A stretch of 64,000 bases of DNA from Humulus lupulus (GCF_963169125.1 NC_084799.1:63224643-63288642); one strand, 5' to 3'. Positions 23,617 through 35,112 are shown, counted from the first letter of the stretch. Translations and numbers: made by a program. The notes: a model not told the origin generated them from the sequence alone.

Positions 23617-25800
23617 TGAAAGGAAAACGATCTGCGCATGATGCTGAATGCTCCGAAGAAAAATTCAACAAATACACAGAGCAAAGATGTAACTGTTGTT
23701 AGCCCTGATAAACAAGCGCAAATGACAACCCCTAAACGAAAATCACCTACTCAGGGATCAGCTTCTCGAAAGGTAAATTAAATGAATTGTAGTTGAGTGG
23801 ATTGATTCCATGTCTTCTTCTTCTTCTTCTTCAGAATGATGCAAAGAGACATGTGAATTGGAACTTTCAGTTATTTTTTTTAATTGCATTTTTGGCAGGC
23901 GAGAAGAAGAGGATCCGCAAATAGTACTCCAAAGAAAAATTCAACAAATACACAGACGGAAGATGTAGCTGTTGTTATGCCTGATTTGCGGTTAGAGGGA
24001 CAGCCCAGGTTAGTCAATGTGATCTCTTGCCTTAAGGAATGTTCACTGTGTAACTAGTCTCTTTTCAATTGCTTCTTTTGTAACCTCCAACAAAATAAAG
24101 TTGTTCTGAACTCAATCAATTATAGGCATTATAGTCCCTCAGCGTTCTTTTTTTCTTTAGTGTTGTTCCTTAATCTAGCTTCTCAAAATATAGTCAATTA
24201 CAGTGATGTTGGTTTGATGATGGCAAGATTTTAACTCGAGTTATTAGCTTTGATTTCCACATTACCTATTGATGTGGTGCTAAGTTTCCTTCGTTCACTT
24301 TCAACAAGAAAATTCACGGATGTTTGCAGGAAAAAAAACTTCATCCCTTTTTTTCATCTTGGAAGGAAGACAAGAAAAATCGAGGGGTAATTGATGTAGA
24401 GGGTAAAAAGTTAGCAGTTGGTAGGCAAAATAAAGAGAAGACTTGTGCCCTGATTCATGTATTTGAAAGAAGCCAGGTAAGCTTATCTCAGGCTAGCTCT
24501 TACTGCTATTATGGTAATTTTCGAGTTGCGGAAACTGAGACTGCAGTTATTGTTCTGAGTTCTGTTAAAACTTTCTGCTACAGGACACTGACATGCCCCT
24601 TGACTGGGGCACCTGGAAATTTTCTGAGGAGATCTTTAGGAGAAATATTTGTGACCTAGAAAGCACATGCCAATCAATTGTTGAAGGCTCCATTGAGTGC
24701 TTAAGTTTTCAAAAGTTTCCCCTCATTTTACACCCCGACAATGCATCAAGTTTTCAGGATAATGTTTTTTCAGAATGTGTTATTCAAGAAGATTGTATTT
24801 ATGAAACATTTCCAACTGATGATCAAACAGAGGTATGTTAAGATGCAGGTGCTTCAGTAAAAATTTGTTTCTTTTTTGTAATTGTCATCCTGTGATTCTC
24901 ATTACAAATTAATTATTGTGCAGGATAGTGAGATAAATAAAGTTGATTCCTTCAATGGACCTACTAGTGTGGTAAGAAAGCTAAACACTAGGAAGGGAAG
25001 TAGATCACTTGAGGACAGTTCAAATGATCAGGCATGTGGAAGATTTCCGGAGGACAGTTCAAATAGTCTAGCATGTGGTTTGCTCCCACAAGGTTTGAGG
25101 TTTGAGTCCCTCCTGAATACTGCATAACAATTATTATAGTTTCTTGGTAAAAATAATAAAATTTTCTGTAGCTGTTAATTTTTACATTGGCTTTTTTAGT
25201 AGAGTCAATATTAAATGTGTTTCATTTAATTGCTTTCACCCATTGTTTGTTTAATCATACGATATCTTATGTGTGTACTTTTTATCTTATTAGCTCCAAT
25301 AGTGTTGAATTGATTATCATAATGTGTTTGAATAGTTAAGCATTGTTCTTAGTTGTAATTGTTTAGTCTATCTAGATATTTTATTAAGCTTATAGCTGCA
25401 TTTTATTGCAGAATGAAGTCATACTATTTTGGTTGTGGTAATCAACCAAGGAATAGCTTATGGACTTACAGTTACAAGCCAAAAACTGCCATGGAGGTTA
25501 GATTTCTTGGACTATTTCTTCTTTGACTAGTACATTTAGAAGTTTCTTGAGTCTCTTAAACTGGAGAAAAAAAACATTTTCCTGCAGGTCTGTGGTAATG
25601 ATGAATCTGTGAAGCTCTTGAGTGGGTGGCTACAACAATGGCGTGAAAGAGAGTTTCAAATATGCAAGGATCATATTGATTGTGATACAAGTGATAGGGA
25701 AAAAGATGATTATATCTATTCTGAAAGTGACTCTAATTCAGGAAGCCAATATGAGGAGGATAGGCTGAAAAACGTCCTCTTAGTTACAGGACCAGTTGGG
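23617..25800 (+). pseudogene. ATAD5: ATAD5/ELG1 fragment, N-terminal half to the start of Walker A
   Basis: ATAD5/ELG1 is the large subunit of the RFC-like complex that unloads PCNA from DNA. Exons with AG/GT edges are at about 23617-23772, 23899-24008, 24330-24476, 24584-24832, 24924-25092, 25412-25496 and 25588-25800. Diagnostic stretches are PDLRLEGQPR, KLHPFFSSWKEDKKN, IHVFERSQ, PLDWGTWKFSE, YYFGCGNQPRNSLWTYSY, VCGNDESVKLLSGWL and RLKNVLLVTGPVG, which match plant ATAD5 as I know it. The last exon stops at GPVG, before a GTAACT donor, so the rest of the P-loop and the whole AAA+ domain are missing. Introns are retained. Reading on into the intron gives a false Walker A. The fragment cannot encode a PCNA unloader but could yield a chimeric transcript. 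Confidence 0.87.
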
Positions 25801-26352
25801 GTAACTACAAAGACTGCATTATCTTGTTACAACTATGATGAGTCATGGTACTTGGTTTTGTTTCTAGATTACTTTGTGCCTGATGATGAAAACTTTTATT
25901 TTTGTATTGATATGTGCATTGATTTCATTTTGAGCCTCCATCTTTTCTACTCTCACCATCTTTGGTTCTCACCATGATCCATTATTTTATTTTATTTATT
26001 TATTTATTACTATTTTCTCATGTTGGCTGTGGTGATGATGATCTGTGTTTGCTGTTGGTGGTGGTGAATGCCAAAGGTGATGGTTAAAGTGGTGGTGTTT
26101 AAACCTTGAAGATGTGATTGGTTCTTAATGAATTTTCAATGTTCATGAAATTTCTAGCATTAATCTCGGAAGGCATTTAAATATTAAAATGGTCTCTTTT
26201 TACAGCTACAAAATATATATTTTATTGCCTTATGTAATAATATGAAGATATTGTCATTTTTTTTTGTTAGTTTTCACTTTCTTTGCATGCTTATTTGCCC
26301 TGTGATGGAAAATCTAATTTTCAGAAGCAGTTTCATGGTTTTGCATTATAAG

Positions 26353-26389
<37 letters not shown>

Positions 26390-26404
26390 CATACATATAT
26401 ATTG

Positions 26405-26435
<31 letters not shown>

Positions 26436-26917
26436 CACCAGAAAAAGTCTATTTTACAGAATCTATTGTGAGTGCTCTTAAGGCTTATAATGAAAATTCT
26501 CATGTACACTGTTAATGACCATATTAGCTTATGAGATCTGAGGGCTTTTGAATATCCAAGTTTGTTATTCTCTATTTTATAATGCTTTATTTGCTTTATC
26601 ACCTGTTAATAGATTAGAGGAAGAATTATTTAAAGATTACCTTTATTATTAATCTGTTTTATAATGCATGTTTTTGAACACCACTTGACAATGCCTTTGA
26701 TGCTTTTGTATCAAGTAACTTGAGCCTGTTTGCAGTGCATTCTTGTTTACATTGGATTTGATTTTGTCGATATCTATTTTGGCCCATCTTTGCTTCTTAG
26801 ATTATGAACTTTTTTTTTTTGGCCCGATGATGATATTTGTCTTCTGTTTTTGCTAGTCTACTTAGTTTTGTTTCCTCAACTGAAATATATGAGTACTGCC
26901 CTGTTTTTGTTTCTCAG
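25801..26917 (+). other. Intron-like DNA with CT microsatellite
   Basis: No coding pattern. (CT)n runs at about 26355-26387 and 26405-26428, separated by ATACATACATATATATTG, make the serine-leucine ORF here an artefact. The stretch is T-rich with small poly-T tracts, as in introns. Confidence 0.6.
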
Positions 26918-27010
26918 GCAAGTAAAAAAGCCTTGGATCCAGTTGCTCCAGTTTATAAGTACTGCCTTGTATCAGTATCTAACATATTTACTTCAACATG
27001 CCAAAATGAG
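26918..27010 (+). pseudogene. Unidentified captured exon, 31 codons
   Basis: Between TTTCTCAG and GTTAGT, a phase-0 exon begins ASKKALDPVAPVYKYCLVS and ends TSTCQNE. It has good splice edges and no stop. I cannot assign it to ATAD5 or NSH3, so it may come from a further donor. Confidence 0.45.
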
Positions 27011-27507
27011 GTTAGTTGTCTCCATATTGACAGTTACGTATTTTAATCCTTGAAAACAAGTCATTGAGTTTTCTTTCTTTTCTTTTTTTTCTTTTTCTTT
27101 TTCTTTTCTTCTGGTATTGATGATGATAAGTAGTAAAATAAAAAACCCTGCTTTTTTCTGGACCTTAATCTCTCAAATATTTGGTCCTGCTAATATTTAC
27201 GTATATATGGTCAAAGGATAAAAGAACTCTTGGCCTTAGGACCATAATGTCGGATCAAATAATTCAATGCTGGCAGTTAACTTGGTCCTAGTGTCTTACC
27301 AATTACTATAATAACATCTTTTACTTTTAAAAGCTTCTTGCTTTGCTTTTTCTGACTTTAGCTCCGAAAGTCTCCAATTTTTTGAGCTCTCTTAATTCTC
27401 ATTAAAAAATCTATCTTCAAAAGCTAATTTATTTTCGAACCATATATAGTACATAACCAACTTACAACATAGTGACACATAAGAATTTTCCTTTTCTTTT
27501 TTATTAG

Positions 27508-27693
27508 GGTGTGACTATCAACACAAATGCCTGGACTGATGCTAGACATTCTGTGAATCAAATCTATGACATCCTTTACATGATGGGGCGCGATGATATC
27601 GCTGTTAGAGTTGGCGGCGAAGGTGGAATACTAAAAGATGGTACCATTCTTCCTAATGTTGGTGGATATCTTCCCATAATAGAACAGGCATGA
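27508..27693 (+). pseudogene. NSH3: Nucleoside hydrolase 3 (NSH3-like) exon fragment
   Basis: NSH3-type plant nucleoside hydrolases split inosine or adenosine to base and ribose in the apoplast. The fragment starts after TTATTAG and reads [20 protein letters not shown], then [17 protein letters not shown] and [10 protein letters not shown], matching the first hydrolase module of the two-module protein as I know it. It lacks the N-terminal signal peptide and the Asp-rich metal-binding segment DTDxDTDD, and everything after EQ. A missing G in the following codons turns GM into A-stop. It is a dead fragment within the mosaic. Confidence 0.82.
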
Positions 27694-28145
27694 GCTCATT
27701 GATTGCCTTCTACATGTTTGATTTTTGTTTTTCCTCATAAAAAAACTTAGTACATTGCCATAACATGTATATCATACAATCTCAGTTAATAGCCACTCTA
27801 ATTTGCCTTCTACAATGTGCAGGTATATTGAGATGATTTCTTTGGAGCAATTCTTGACAACATTTGTAGTTGAGGCCTTTAGAATGGATGAATGCATTTC
27901 ACTAATTTTTGTATACATTTCTTGTTTTGTATTTAGTGATAAAGGAATTTGAATTGGGCATAAATTATGTTGTAATATGATTTCTTAAGCCTAGACTAGT
28001 AGACTAAATATTGTAATTACATTTGAGTAATTAATAAAAATCTATTTATGTTAGCTTATTTGGCTTCAATTTTCATATTTGATTTCCTAGTTTTGTGTAA
28101 GTAAAAAAATATTATGTTTCTCTAAGCTAATATAACACATGTGTA
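27694..28145 (+). other. AT-rich DNA between the NSH3 fragment and the CACTA terminus
   Basis: No protein pattern is visible. It leads directly into the 34-bp palindromic repeats. Confidence 0.5.
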
Positions 28146-28531
28146 GTATAACACAAAAAATGTGTTATACTAAAGTGTATCATAACACAAAAAAAGTGTT
28201 ATCCTAAAGTATAGCATAACACAAAAAATGTGTTATACTAAAGTATAGCATAACACAAAAAAAGTGTTATACTAAAGTGTAGTATAACATAAAAAAAGTG
28301 TTATATAATCGACTATAAATAACATAATTAAACACTTATCTATATATTAAAATAACACAGAAATTGTGTTATCGTTGACAGTACAATAACACATCTGTAT
28401 AACACTGATAAAGTGTTATGTAAAGTACCCTGACCTACGATAACATAGTCTGTCTTAACACATCAGAAAGTGTTATCGTAGGTTTTGATAACACATTTTC
28501 GGTGTTATTAAAAGCATTTTTTCTTGTAGTG
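28146..28531. mobile_element. Right terminus of a CACTA transposon with 34-bp palindromic subterminal repeats
   Basis: The final bases, TTTTTTCTTGTAGTG, reverse-complement to CACTACAAGAAAAAA, a standard plant CACTA terminal inverted repeat. Inward lie five 34-bp tandem units (28146-28315), each carrying ATAACAC facing GTGTTAT, then more scattered copies up to about 28508. Subterminal arrays of short inverted motifs are typical CACTA transposase-binding regions. The matching left terminus is not evident. The following bases CTT (28532-28534) would be the 3-bp target duplication. The element may be the vehicle that carried the host-gene fragments to its left. Confidence 0.82.
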
Positions 28532-28859
28532 CTTCCACCCACGACTCAAAATTACTGAAACCTTATTCCTTGTCGATCCATGAGTCTCGAAAACCATGGG
28601 GGAAGTACTTATTGGGGTACCATATTCTCTGAAAGATATTCCATTACAATTAGTTTTTTTGTTTTTTGGCCAAGAATTTTTCCAAAGTTCCAATTTTGTG
28701 GAATAAATGTAATCAACATAATTTCAACAACACATGCCTTTTAAATAGGTCTATTTTGACATTGTATAACAACACTTGTAGCCCAAAGACATAACATAAT
28801 AGATTTCACATGAATAAAATATATTTTTAGAGTATCCATGTGCCATCACAATGAATAAT
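28532..28859 (-). other. Flanking DNA with a short unidentified minus-strand ORF
   Basis: Between the CACTA end and solo LTR X. The minus strand from 28693 to about 28532 reads without stop and contains GISFREYGTPISTSPMVF and VSVILSRGWKH, which looks like real protein rather than chance, but I do not recognise it. The reading runs into the CACTA terminus, so it may be the piece of a gene or older transposon interrupted by that insertion. Confidence 0.35.
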
Positions 28860-29858
28860 TGTAATATCCAAACACACACATAATTTTAATTTAATTATTT
28901 ATTTTCTTATATTCTTTTAATTATGTTATTTGGCTATTCTTTAATTTATTTATTTAATTACTTATTATAATTATTTACTATTTTGGTTATTCTTTTATTT
29001 ATTTGTTTACTTATTTTAATTATTTACTATCTTATTTACTACATTGGTTATTCTTTTTGTCAAAAGTGGAGGGAATGAAGGGTTTGAATATTTGTGAATT
29101 AATGTGTTCATACATAAGAAAGCTTAAGAAAGGGGATTGATGAGATTTTCTTCTTCATTGAGAGAGGGAATTTCAAAATTGAGTAAATTAAGGAAGGTGA
29201 TTGGTGATCTTGGTATTAAATGGAGAGATTGTAAGAAGATGGTGGAGGAGCCTAAAAATATAGATGCTCTAGTTCTCTTTTCCTCACACCAACAAGGAGA
29301 AGGCGTGAAGGAGAAGGGAAGAAGGAGGGGGCGTGAAAGATAGAAGAGAAGGAGGAAGAAGGAGAGGGGCTCGAAATCTTGAAAGAGGAAAGAAAGAAGG
29401 AATCAAGTTTGTAAGTTTTTTCCTTGAGAAGTTCTTTTCGTTAAGTTTATAGTTAACAATATATTTATAAGCTAAGAAATGAATTATTGCGTTGTAGAAG
29501 CTATTTTGGTAGGTTTGGGTTTGAAATTATCATTGATAATGTTGTAGAATATTGTAGCAAAATAATATAATATTGGACGCATATGCATGACCATGCAACA
29601 TATGAGGTGTGTGGCATAGGGTATTAATCTTGGGGTAGCCTTGGAGTTATAAAGCTAGATCTTTCAATGATTATAGTTTGGTAACAAGATTATTTATTCC
29701 ATGGAGATAGGTTGACTCTAAGCAAGTTCACACTCTCTTTTATCTCAGGAATCACCAATGTGCCAAGGAAATGAGGTTAAATATGTTTGCTTGATTGCTA
29801 ATGTTTTATGGAATGTTGTTGTATGCTATATGTGTTCAGGGCATGTACTTGGAAAGGT
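28860..29858 (+). repeat. Left part of solo LTR X (gypsy type)
   Basis: Starts TGTAATATCC at 28860. Its right part, ending AGGGTGTTACA, lies at 61669-62213 beyond element B. Flanks are ATAAT on the left and ATAGT on the right, a 4-of-5 match, as expected of an aged target duplication. No internal gag-pol belongs to it, so it is a solo LTR of about 1.54 kb if joined. TG...CA ends and a TTTAGCTCACCC block in the right part mark it as a gypsy LTR related to those of A and B. Purine-rich tracts at 29290-29400 generate chance ORFs. Confidence 0.72.
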
Positions 29859-32800
29859 AAAAAGAAAAAGAAAAGGAAGGAAATATGGAGAGTGGGCGCA
29901 TGGCGTGTGAATGCAAGCTAGGGAGTTGTTTCCATCTTTTTGAAGATTCCCACATTAGTATGGAATTGAATGGGAAGAGAAAAGTCCACCACCCTTTATT
30001 AGAAATATAGGAAATCAAGGAATAAATTAAAGAAGAAATTGAAGTTACCTTTTCTAGAGAGAACCCTAGGGTACTCAACCACTAGGTAATAAAACGAAAA
30101 TTTATCTTGGTCTCATTTGCATGGTGGCTGGCCAAGACATCTAGAGAGCGAGGGAGAGAGAGAGAGAGATCATGCAAGAGAAGAAGGAAAAGAAGAAGAA
30201 GATGAGAGGTTCAAAATTGTGCTAGGTATGGTTCTTTGTTTTTTATCCTCTAGGTCTAAGTTCCTTCTCCTCAATCCTAAGAATTTTCTTCTCTTTTCTT
30301 GATATGGGTTTCGAAAACCCTAGGTTGTAAAAAGAGGATGGCCATTTGTTTTGGGTACTTGATTTCTGGCAAGAGAGGTAATGGGAATCTACAACCTTAT
30401 TGTTGTTGTTTTGTTACCTTGATTCTTGTTTGTTCTTGTCTTCAAGAGAAAATATGTTTAAATGATTATGGTTAATTATTTTTGTGTTATGGTCTTGATT
30501 TATGGAATAATTCCATTATTTATTATGGGAAATTTTAATAAAGTTATAGTATGAAAAGTCTTGTTTTTTATATAAGCTATGGTTTGGTGCATGATGATAG
30601 GTTAGAAATCCTATTACTATATGGTTGCTTGGATTTTGTCTACTAAATATATGTTGATATCGATTTTCTTTTAAATTTTAGAAAACATGCAAGGTGTTTG
30701 TTGTTGGTGGAACATGTAGAATTCGGCCTAGGGGTCCTTTGGCATGTTGGGTTATATTTTTTTTATTTGTATTACATGTTGTCATTTGTGATTATAGGAG
30801 TATGATAGGTTTTGCTTTGGGTTTGGAAACAACAAGAGATAGAAACAAGCCATAGGTTTCGGCCTAGTGCTTTAATTAAAAGGTTGTGAACTTTGTTTGG
30901 TTTTCTTGACTTTACTTTACTATTTTGGGGTAATGAGCATACTGTTAATTGTGATATTTCATGTTATTAGGTTGTATAGAATTCGACATGAGCATGCATT
31001 ATGGTATAAGTTTGTTTTTGTTTTGATTTTGATATTGGTTTTGCATGATTATATGTATTATTGAATTGTTCAAGTGTAGAAACATGTTAGGTTATGTTTT
31101 AACCTAATTAAAGGTGTAATTTTGATAAATATATGTTTGCTGTTTTTTTTTTTTTTTGTGATGGTGATGATAAATCAATGATTTAAAAATGCACAAGAGA
31201 AGCCTCGAAGTGGTGTTTTGATTTTATATAAACAAAAGACATTTTACTTCACATGTTAATGGGGTTTTTTTTTTATCAAAATAAACACATGCAGATATTT
31301 TTATATTTTGTGAAAGAAAATATGGTTTTAATTCAATTATGTGATTTTAATCAAATAAAATGCTTGCTGGAATTTTCGGTTTATTAAGAGGAGAAATCTT
31401 TTAAATAAAATAAGTAAAGCATGTGCTCGAATAAATTAAGTCTTAGATTTCATATATGATAAATGTGATTTTTCCACACCTTAAATATGTATTTTCTCAT
31501 TTATAATTATGCAGATTTTATTTGCAAAATAATTAAGTGAAATTATTTTTTTTAAAAGGTGATCAAGAAATTCATTTAGTAATTATAAGTAACTACAAAA
31601 TTTTGTCATGTTCTTTTAAATTTTATTAAATAATAAATGGGGTTATTATTTTACACAAACAAAAGTTAAGGAATTAGTTTAGTAAATTAAATTTTCGTAA
31701 TAGAATTTAAGAATGACAAATGTGTGATTTAAAGGAATAATGTAGTATTTACTTAGGTGGAAAATTATTTATGCTTGCTGAATTTTTAAGAAAAAGGCAA
31801 TGAAATGAGCATGTAGAATTTATCGACTTTAAACGTTAATTTTAAGAACACTCTCACGTATGCATGCTACATGCAAGTGTATTTTTACGTTCAAACATAC
31901 GCCTATTATTCAACCATATGATTTTTGTTTTGTACCTATGAAGGGTTGATTGGAAGAATTGACATTATTCTTTATGATTCTATGTGACGTTGTTGTATGA
32001 ATAGAGTGGTGGTGCAACTTGTGCCAAGTGTGCATGGCCCATGCACACATGGGATATGTATGTTGGGCATGTGCATTCTTACGTGATTTTAAAGACAAAC
32101 GTTTGATTATTATTATAGGCTCGTTGTGACATACTCGCACTATACTTTTGCTTGGACTTGAGGTAAGGAAGTTAGTTAGAATTTTTCTATTAATTATGTT
32201 ATGAAATGTATGAATTGTTATGTTGCTAAAGTTAAAGTGTTATGAAAAGCATATGTTGTGATAAGCCAAGTGCTATGGAAAGTGTGAATTCTATGTTTTG
32301 ATATGAACTGTTATACATGCGCTTGTATGATGTATGATAAGCAATAGGTTTCTAGCGTGCTAAACGCGACAGAACAAAGGAATTACTAAGGATATGACAT
32401 AGCTCATAGGGTGGACGTACCGAGGTTATTCGAGGACCTGGGATCTTGTTTACCTCATAGAGGAGGTCTTACTAGTTTATGCTTTTGCTGGTTACCTCAC
32501 GATAAGACATAAGTAATAGGGGTGCCATGATCACAAAGAGTGTGATTATGATGTATGACTATGACAACGATTATGATTATTATTATGATTTATGAGTATG
32601 AATATGATATGTTTTTCCCTGAGTTTACGATACGAATATGTTTTTCTTGTGTTTTCTTTGATATTGTTGTATTTGTTTGTACTTCCTTACTAGGCTTTTA
32701 GCTCACCCCCTTACTTTTCCCCATTTTAGGTAAACAATAGGGTTTCTCTTTGACACGCAAAGTGATGGGGGGAGTTCCGACGTCTATGTATGGCATGGGG

Positions 32801-33058
32801 TGTTTAATGAACGAATAACAATCAAGATGAACGCCAAGAATAATTAAGAAATTTGTGTTATGAACTTTGTTCAAATTATTTCAGTAAAACTTATTATTTT
32901 ATTTCCAAATACTGCATAAAGGCATAATATTTATATTTCAAACTATTGGTTGCATGTTTTAACAAGGCCCCACTAAACTTTTCCTTAAAATTGTACTTTT
33001 CTAATTCATGTGAGATGAGCGATGTTTTATATTGTAATAGATTAGGGCACTCTTTACA
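29859..33058 (+). repeat. 5' LTR of element B (5'-truncated)
   Basis: Aligns with the 3' LTR from 41244 onward: 29859-31268 with 41244-42654, then 31269-31683 with 52869-53286, then 31684 onward with 60749 onward. It ends CTTTACA at 33058 before the primer-binding site. The first part of the LTR present at 40926-41243 is missing here. It contains a (GA)n tract near 30149 and the conserved TTTTAGCTCACCCCCTTAC block at 32696. Chance ORFs within it are not genes. Confidence 0.88.
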
Positions 33059-33060
33059 AA

Positions 33061-33072
33061 TGGTTTCAGAGA
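33061..33072 (+). other. Degenerate primer-binding site of element B
   Basis: TGGTTTCAGAGA, two changes from the usual TGGTATCAGAGC complement to initiator tRNA-Met, two bases after the LTR end. Its decay fits the age of the element. Confidence 0.75.
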
Positions 33073-33276
33073 CGGTCGTTCATGTTTCAAACGACCCTCC
33101 ACATACATACTAAAGACGGGAAAATCTCACATCACTATGTCGTAAGTAGTTGCTTTAATTTTTTTTTGTTTTTCTTGTTTTAAATATTTAGTTTTGTAAT
33201 TGCAGTATAGAAAGATGCTTCCTATCATTAGGACCACTAAGAATAGTTACTTAAAGAGATCCGCGCTATACCTAAA

Positions 33277-33768
33277 GTGCAACTCAACGGGGATAATGAA
33301 GATTGGAGGATTGATATACTTAAGACGACTGCAGTAGTATTCGAGTGTATTCAGAGAATGATTAACAAGAAAGGAGTGCTGCTTTGGCCCATTGAGCAAT
33401 ATTGGATGTCGAGGGAATCACTGTCAATATACCCCGAGGCTCTCCTTCAGTTGACCATAGCATGGCATGACATCGTCTAGGATGACTTGGACTTCGACAC
33501 TATCGAGTACACTATTTATGACCTTGTGGACAACTATGAATTCAATTTTTTAGAGGCGGTCCTAGTTAGGAAGGATGATGGAGAGATGGAGGAATGTTAT
33601 GAGATGGTACATGACATTGAAGGGGAAATGGCACGTCAAGAAGTAATACACGCCACACCAAAAGTGAGCATCAGGATGCAAGCGATAGCTAACGCCCCTG
33701 ACTACTTCCACATCTCGAAAAACATCTTCGATTACGATTCAGAGGACAAGTCCACAATCGAGGACTAG
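33277..33768 (+). pseudogene. Extra ORF between primer-binding site and gag of element B (unknown)
   Basis: A single frame of about 163 codons broken by one TAG (33478-33480). It begins MQLNGDNEDWRIDILKTTA in the available frame and an upstream in-frame stretch (EIRAIPKV) suggests the original start lay further left. The composition is acidic and protein-like, with stretches such as YPEALLQLTIAWHDIV and LDFDTIEYTIYDLVD. It is not gag, which starts at 34072, and I do not recognise it. It could be a family-specific additional ORF or a captured host fragment. Position within the packaged RNA would let it move with the element. Confidence 0.55.
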
Positions 33769-34071
33769 AGTCCGTCTCAAATTTCCATAAATAAATCTTA
33801 TTTAAATAAAATAGGACTTCCTTAAACACATTTAAAAACCTATGGATTCTTTTTATGGTTTTATTTTGACACTTTGTTGGATGTTTGATTTATGGGGTAC
33901 TTTTGAGAAAAATTTGGATATTATAGTTTTATATTTCTCTCTCTTGCAAACTCTAAATGATGTGTGGATGTGAGTATGTATGACAAATTTCATGATTAGC
34001 TTTTAGGTAACCAAAACACGATGCGATTTATCTCCTCACATGATTTTCTTTTGGTGACATAGAATTTCATA

Positions 34072-35112
34072 ATGTCATCAAGAGGAAGAGGAACAAGAGG
34101 TGGAAGAGGAAGAGGCTGAGGACAAAGAGCCTCTACAAACCTAAATGTTGCAGAAATCCTTGAAATGAGAATGCCACCGACCCAACCAGCAACCCCAGCT
34201 GCACCAGCTGTGGATTTGGCTGCAGAAATAGCAAGATTTAGGGAACAATTGAGACAGAGGGATGAGGAGTTGGCCCAAGCCAGCCAAGTACCCCAAGCGC
34301 CCCAAGTACCGTTGGCATAGCCTAAGCCTCCAGTACCACCACTTGTACCATTGCCAATGGCTTACAGTTTTGAGCCAGTCTATGAACACTTTAGGAAGCA
34401 AGCCCCACCTAGTTTTGAAGGTGAAGTCGACTCTATGGTGGCAGAAGATTGGTTGAAGTCAGTAGAAGCTATCTTTGACCACATGGAGTTGAACGACCAT
34501 AAAAGGGTTTCGTGTGCAGCTCACATACTCAAGATGGATGCAAGGATATGGTGGGACGTGGTGAAGCAAACTCGTGACTTAACACTATGACCTGGGCAGA
34601 TTTTGTTCAAGCATTTGGCAAAAAGTATTACAATTCAGTTGTACTATCAACCAAGGTGGATGAGTTTGTGACTTTGGTTCAAGGAAACCTTTCGTTACCG
34701 ATTAAGCTCATAATTTTGACAGGATGGCTAGGTTTGCACCTGAAATTGTACCAACTGAGGCCATGCGAGTCCAAAAGTTTATGAGAGGACTTAAGCCCAT
34801 GATTGCTAGAGATGTCCAGATGACCAGTGTTGAGGTGGTTAGTTATGCTGAGGTTTTGTATAAGGCTCTTGAAGCATAGTACTTAGAGGACGTCATATGG
34901 AAGGACAAGAGGCCTAGATCCCGACCACAAATGGCAACAATCATAACAACCGTAACAGTCACAAAAGTGATAGTAACAACGGAAACCGCCAGAACAACAA
35001 AGTTGAGCACCCCAGTTGCCCTAAATGCTCTTGTCGACATTTGGGGGAATGTCAGGCAAGCACCAAAAATTGTTACAAATGCGGTCAGGCAGGTCATATG
35101 AAGAAAGATTGC
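34072..35112 (+). pseudogene. Gag of element B with zinc knuckle, broken
   Basis: Starts MSSRGRGTRGGRGRG at 34072, then a proline-rich linker, the gag core YEHFRKQAPPSFEGEVD and RIWWDVVKQTRD (34351-34590), continues after a frameshift as MTWADFVQAFGKKYYNS, and ends with the CCHC knuckle CYKCGQAGHMKKDC (35071-35112). Stops are present in the Arg-Gly stretch near 34117 and near 34318. Gag forms the particle. The plan is the same as in element Z. Confidence 0.85.

Noticed and set aside
25790..25980. ATAD5 fragment with an altered Walker A (GPVGVTTKT) and a new C-terminal tail
   Set aside because: The exon ends at GPVG before a GTAACT donor. The odd P-loop and tail are intron sequence read through.
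26242..26481. 79-codon Ser-Leu ORF
   Set aside because: It is a (CT)n microsatellite in intron-like DNA.
21513..27693. A single functional host gene made of all the exons
   Set aside because: Exons match three unrelated proteins, phases do not join, and each part lacks its start or catalytic core.
28146..28315. CRISPR-like regularly spaced repeats
   Set aside because: Units are contiguous 34-bp tandem repeats without unique spacers, next to a CACTA terminus in plant DNA.
29836..30302. Short ORFs repeated at 41460-41694
   Set aside because: They are matching parts of the two B LTRs, not genes.
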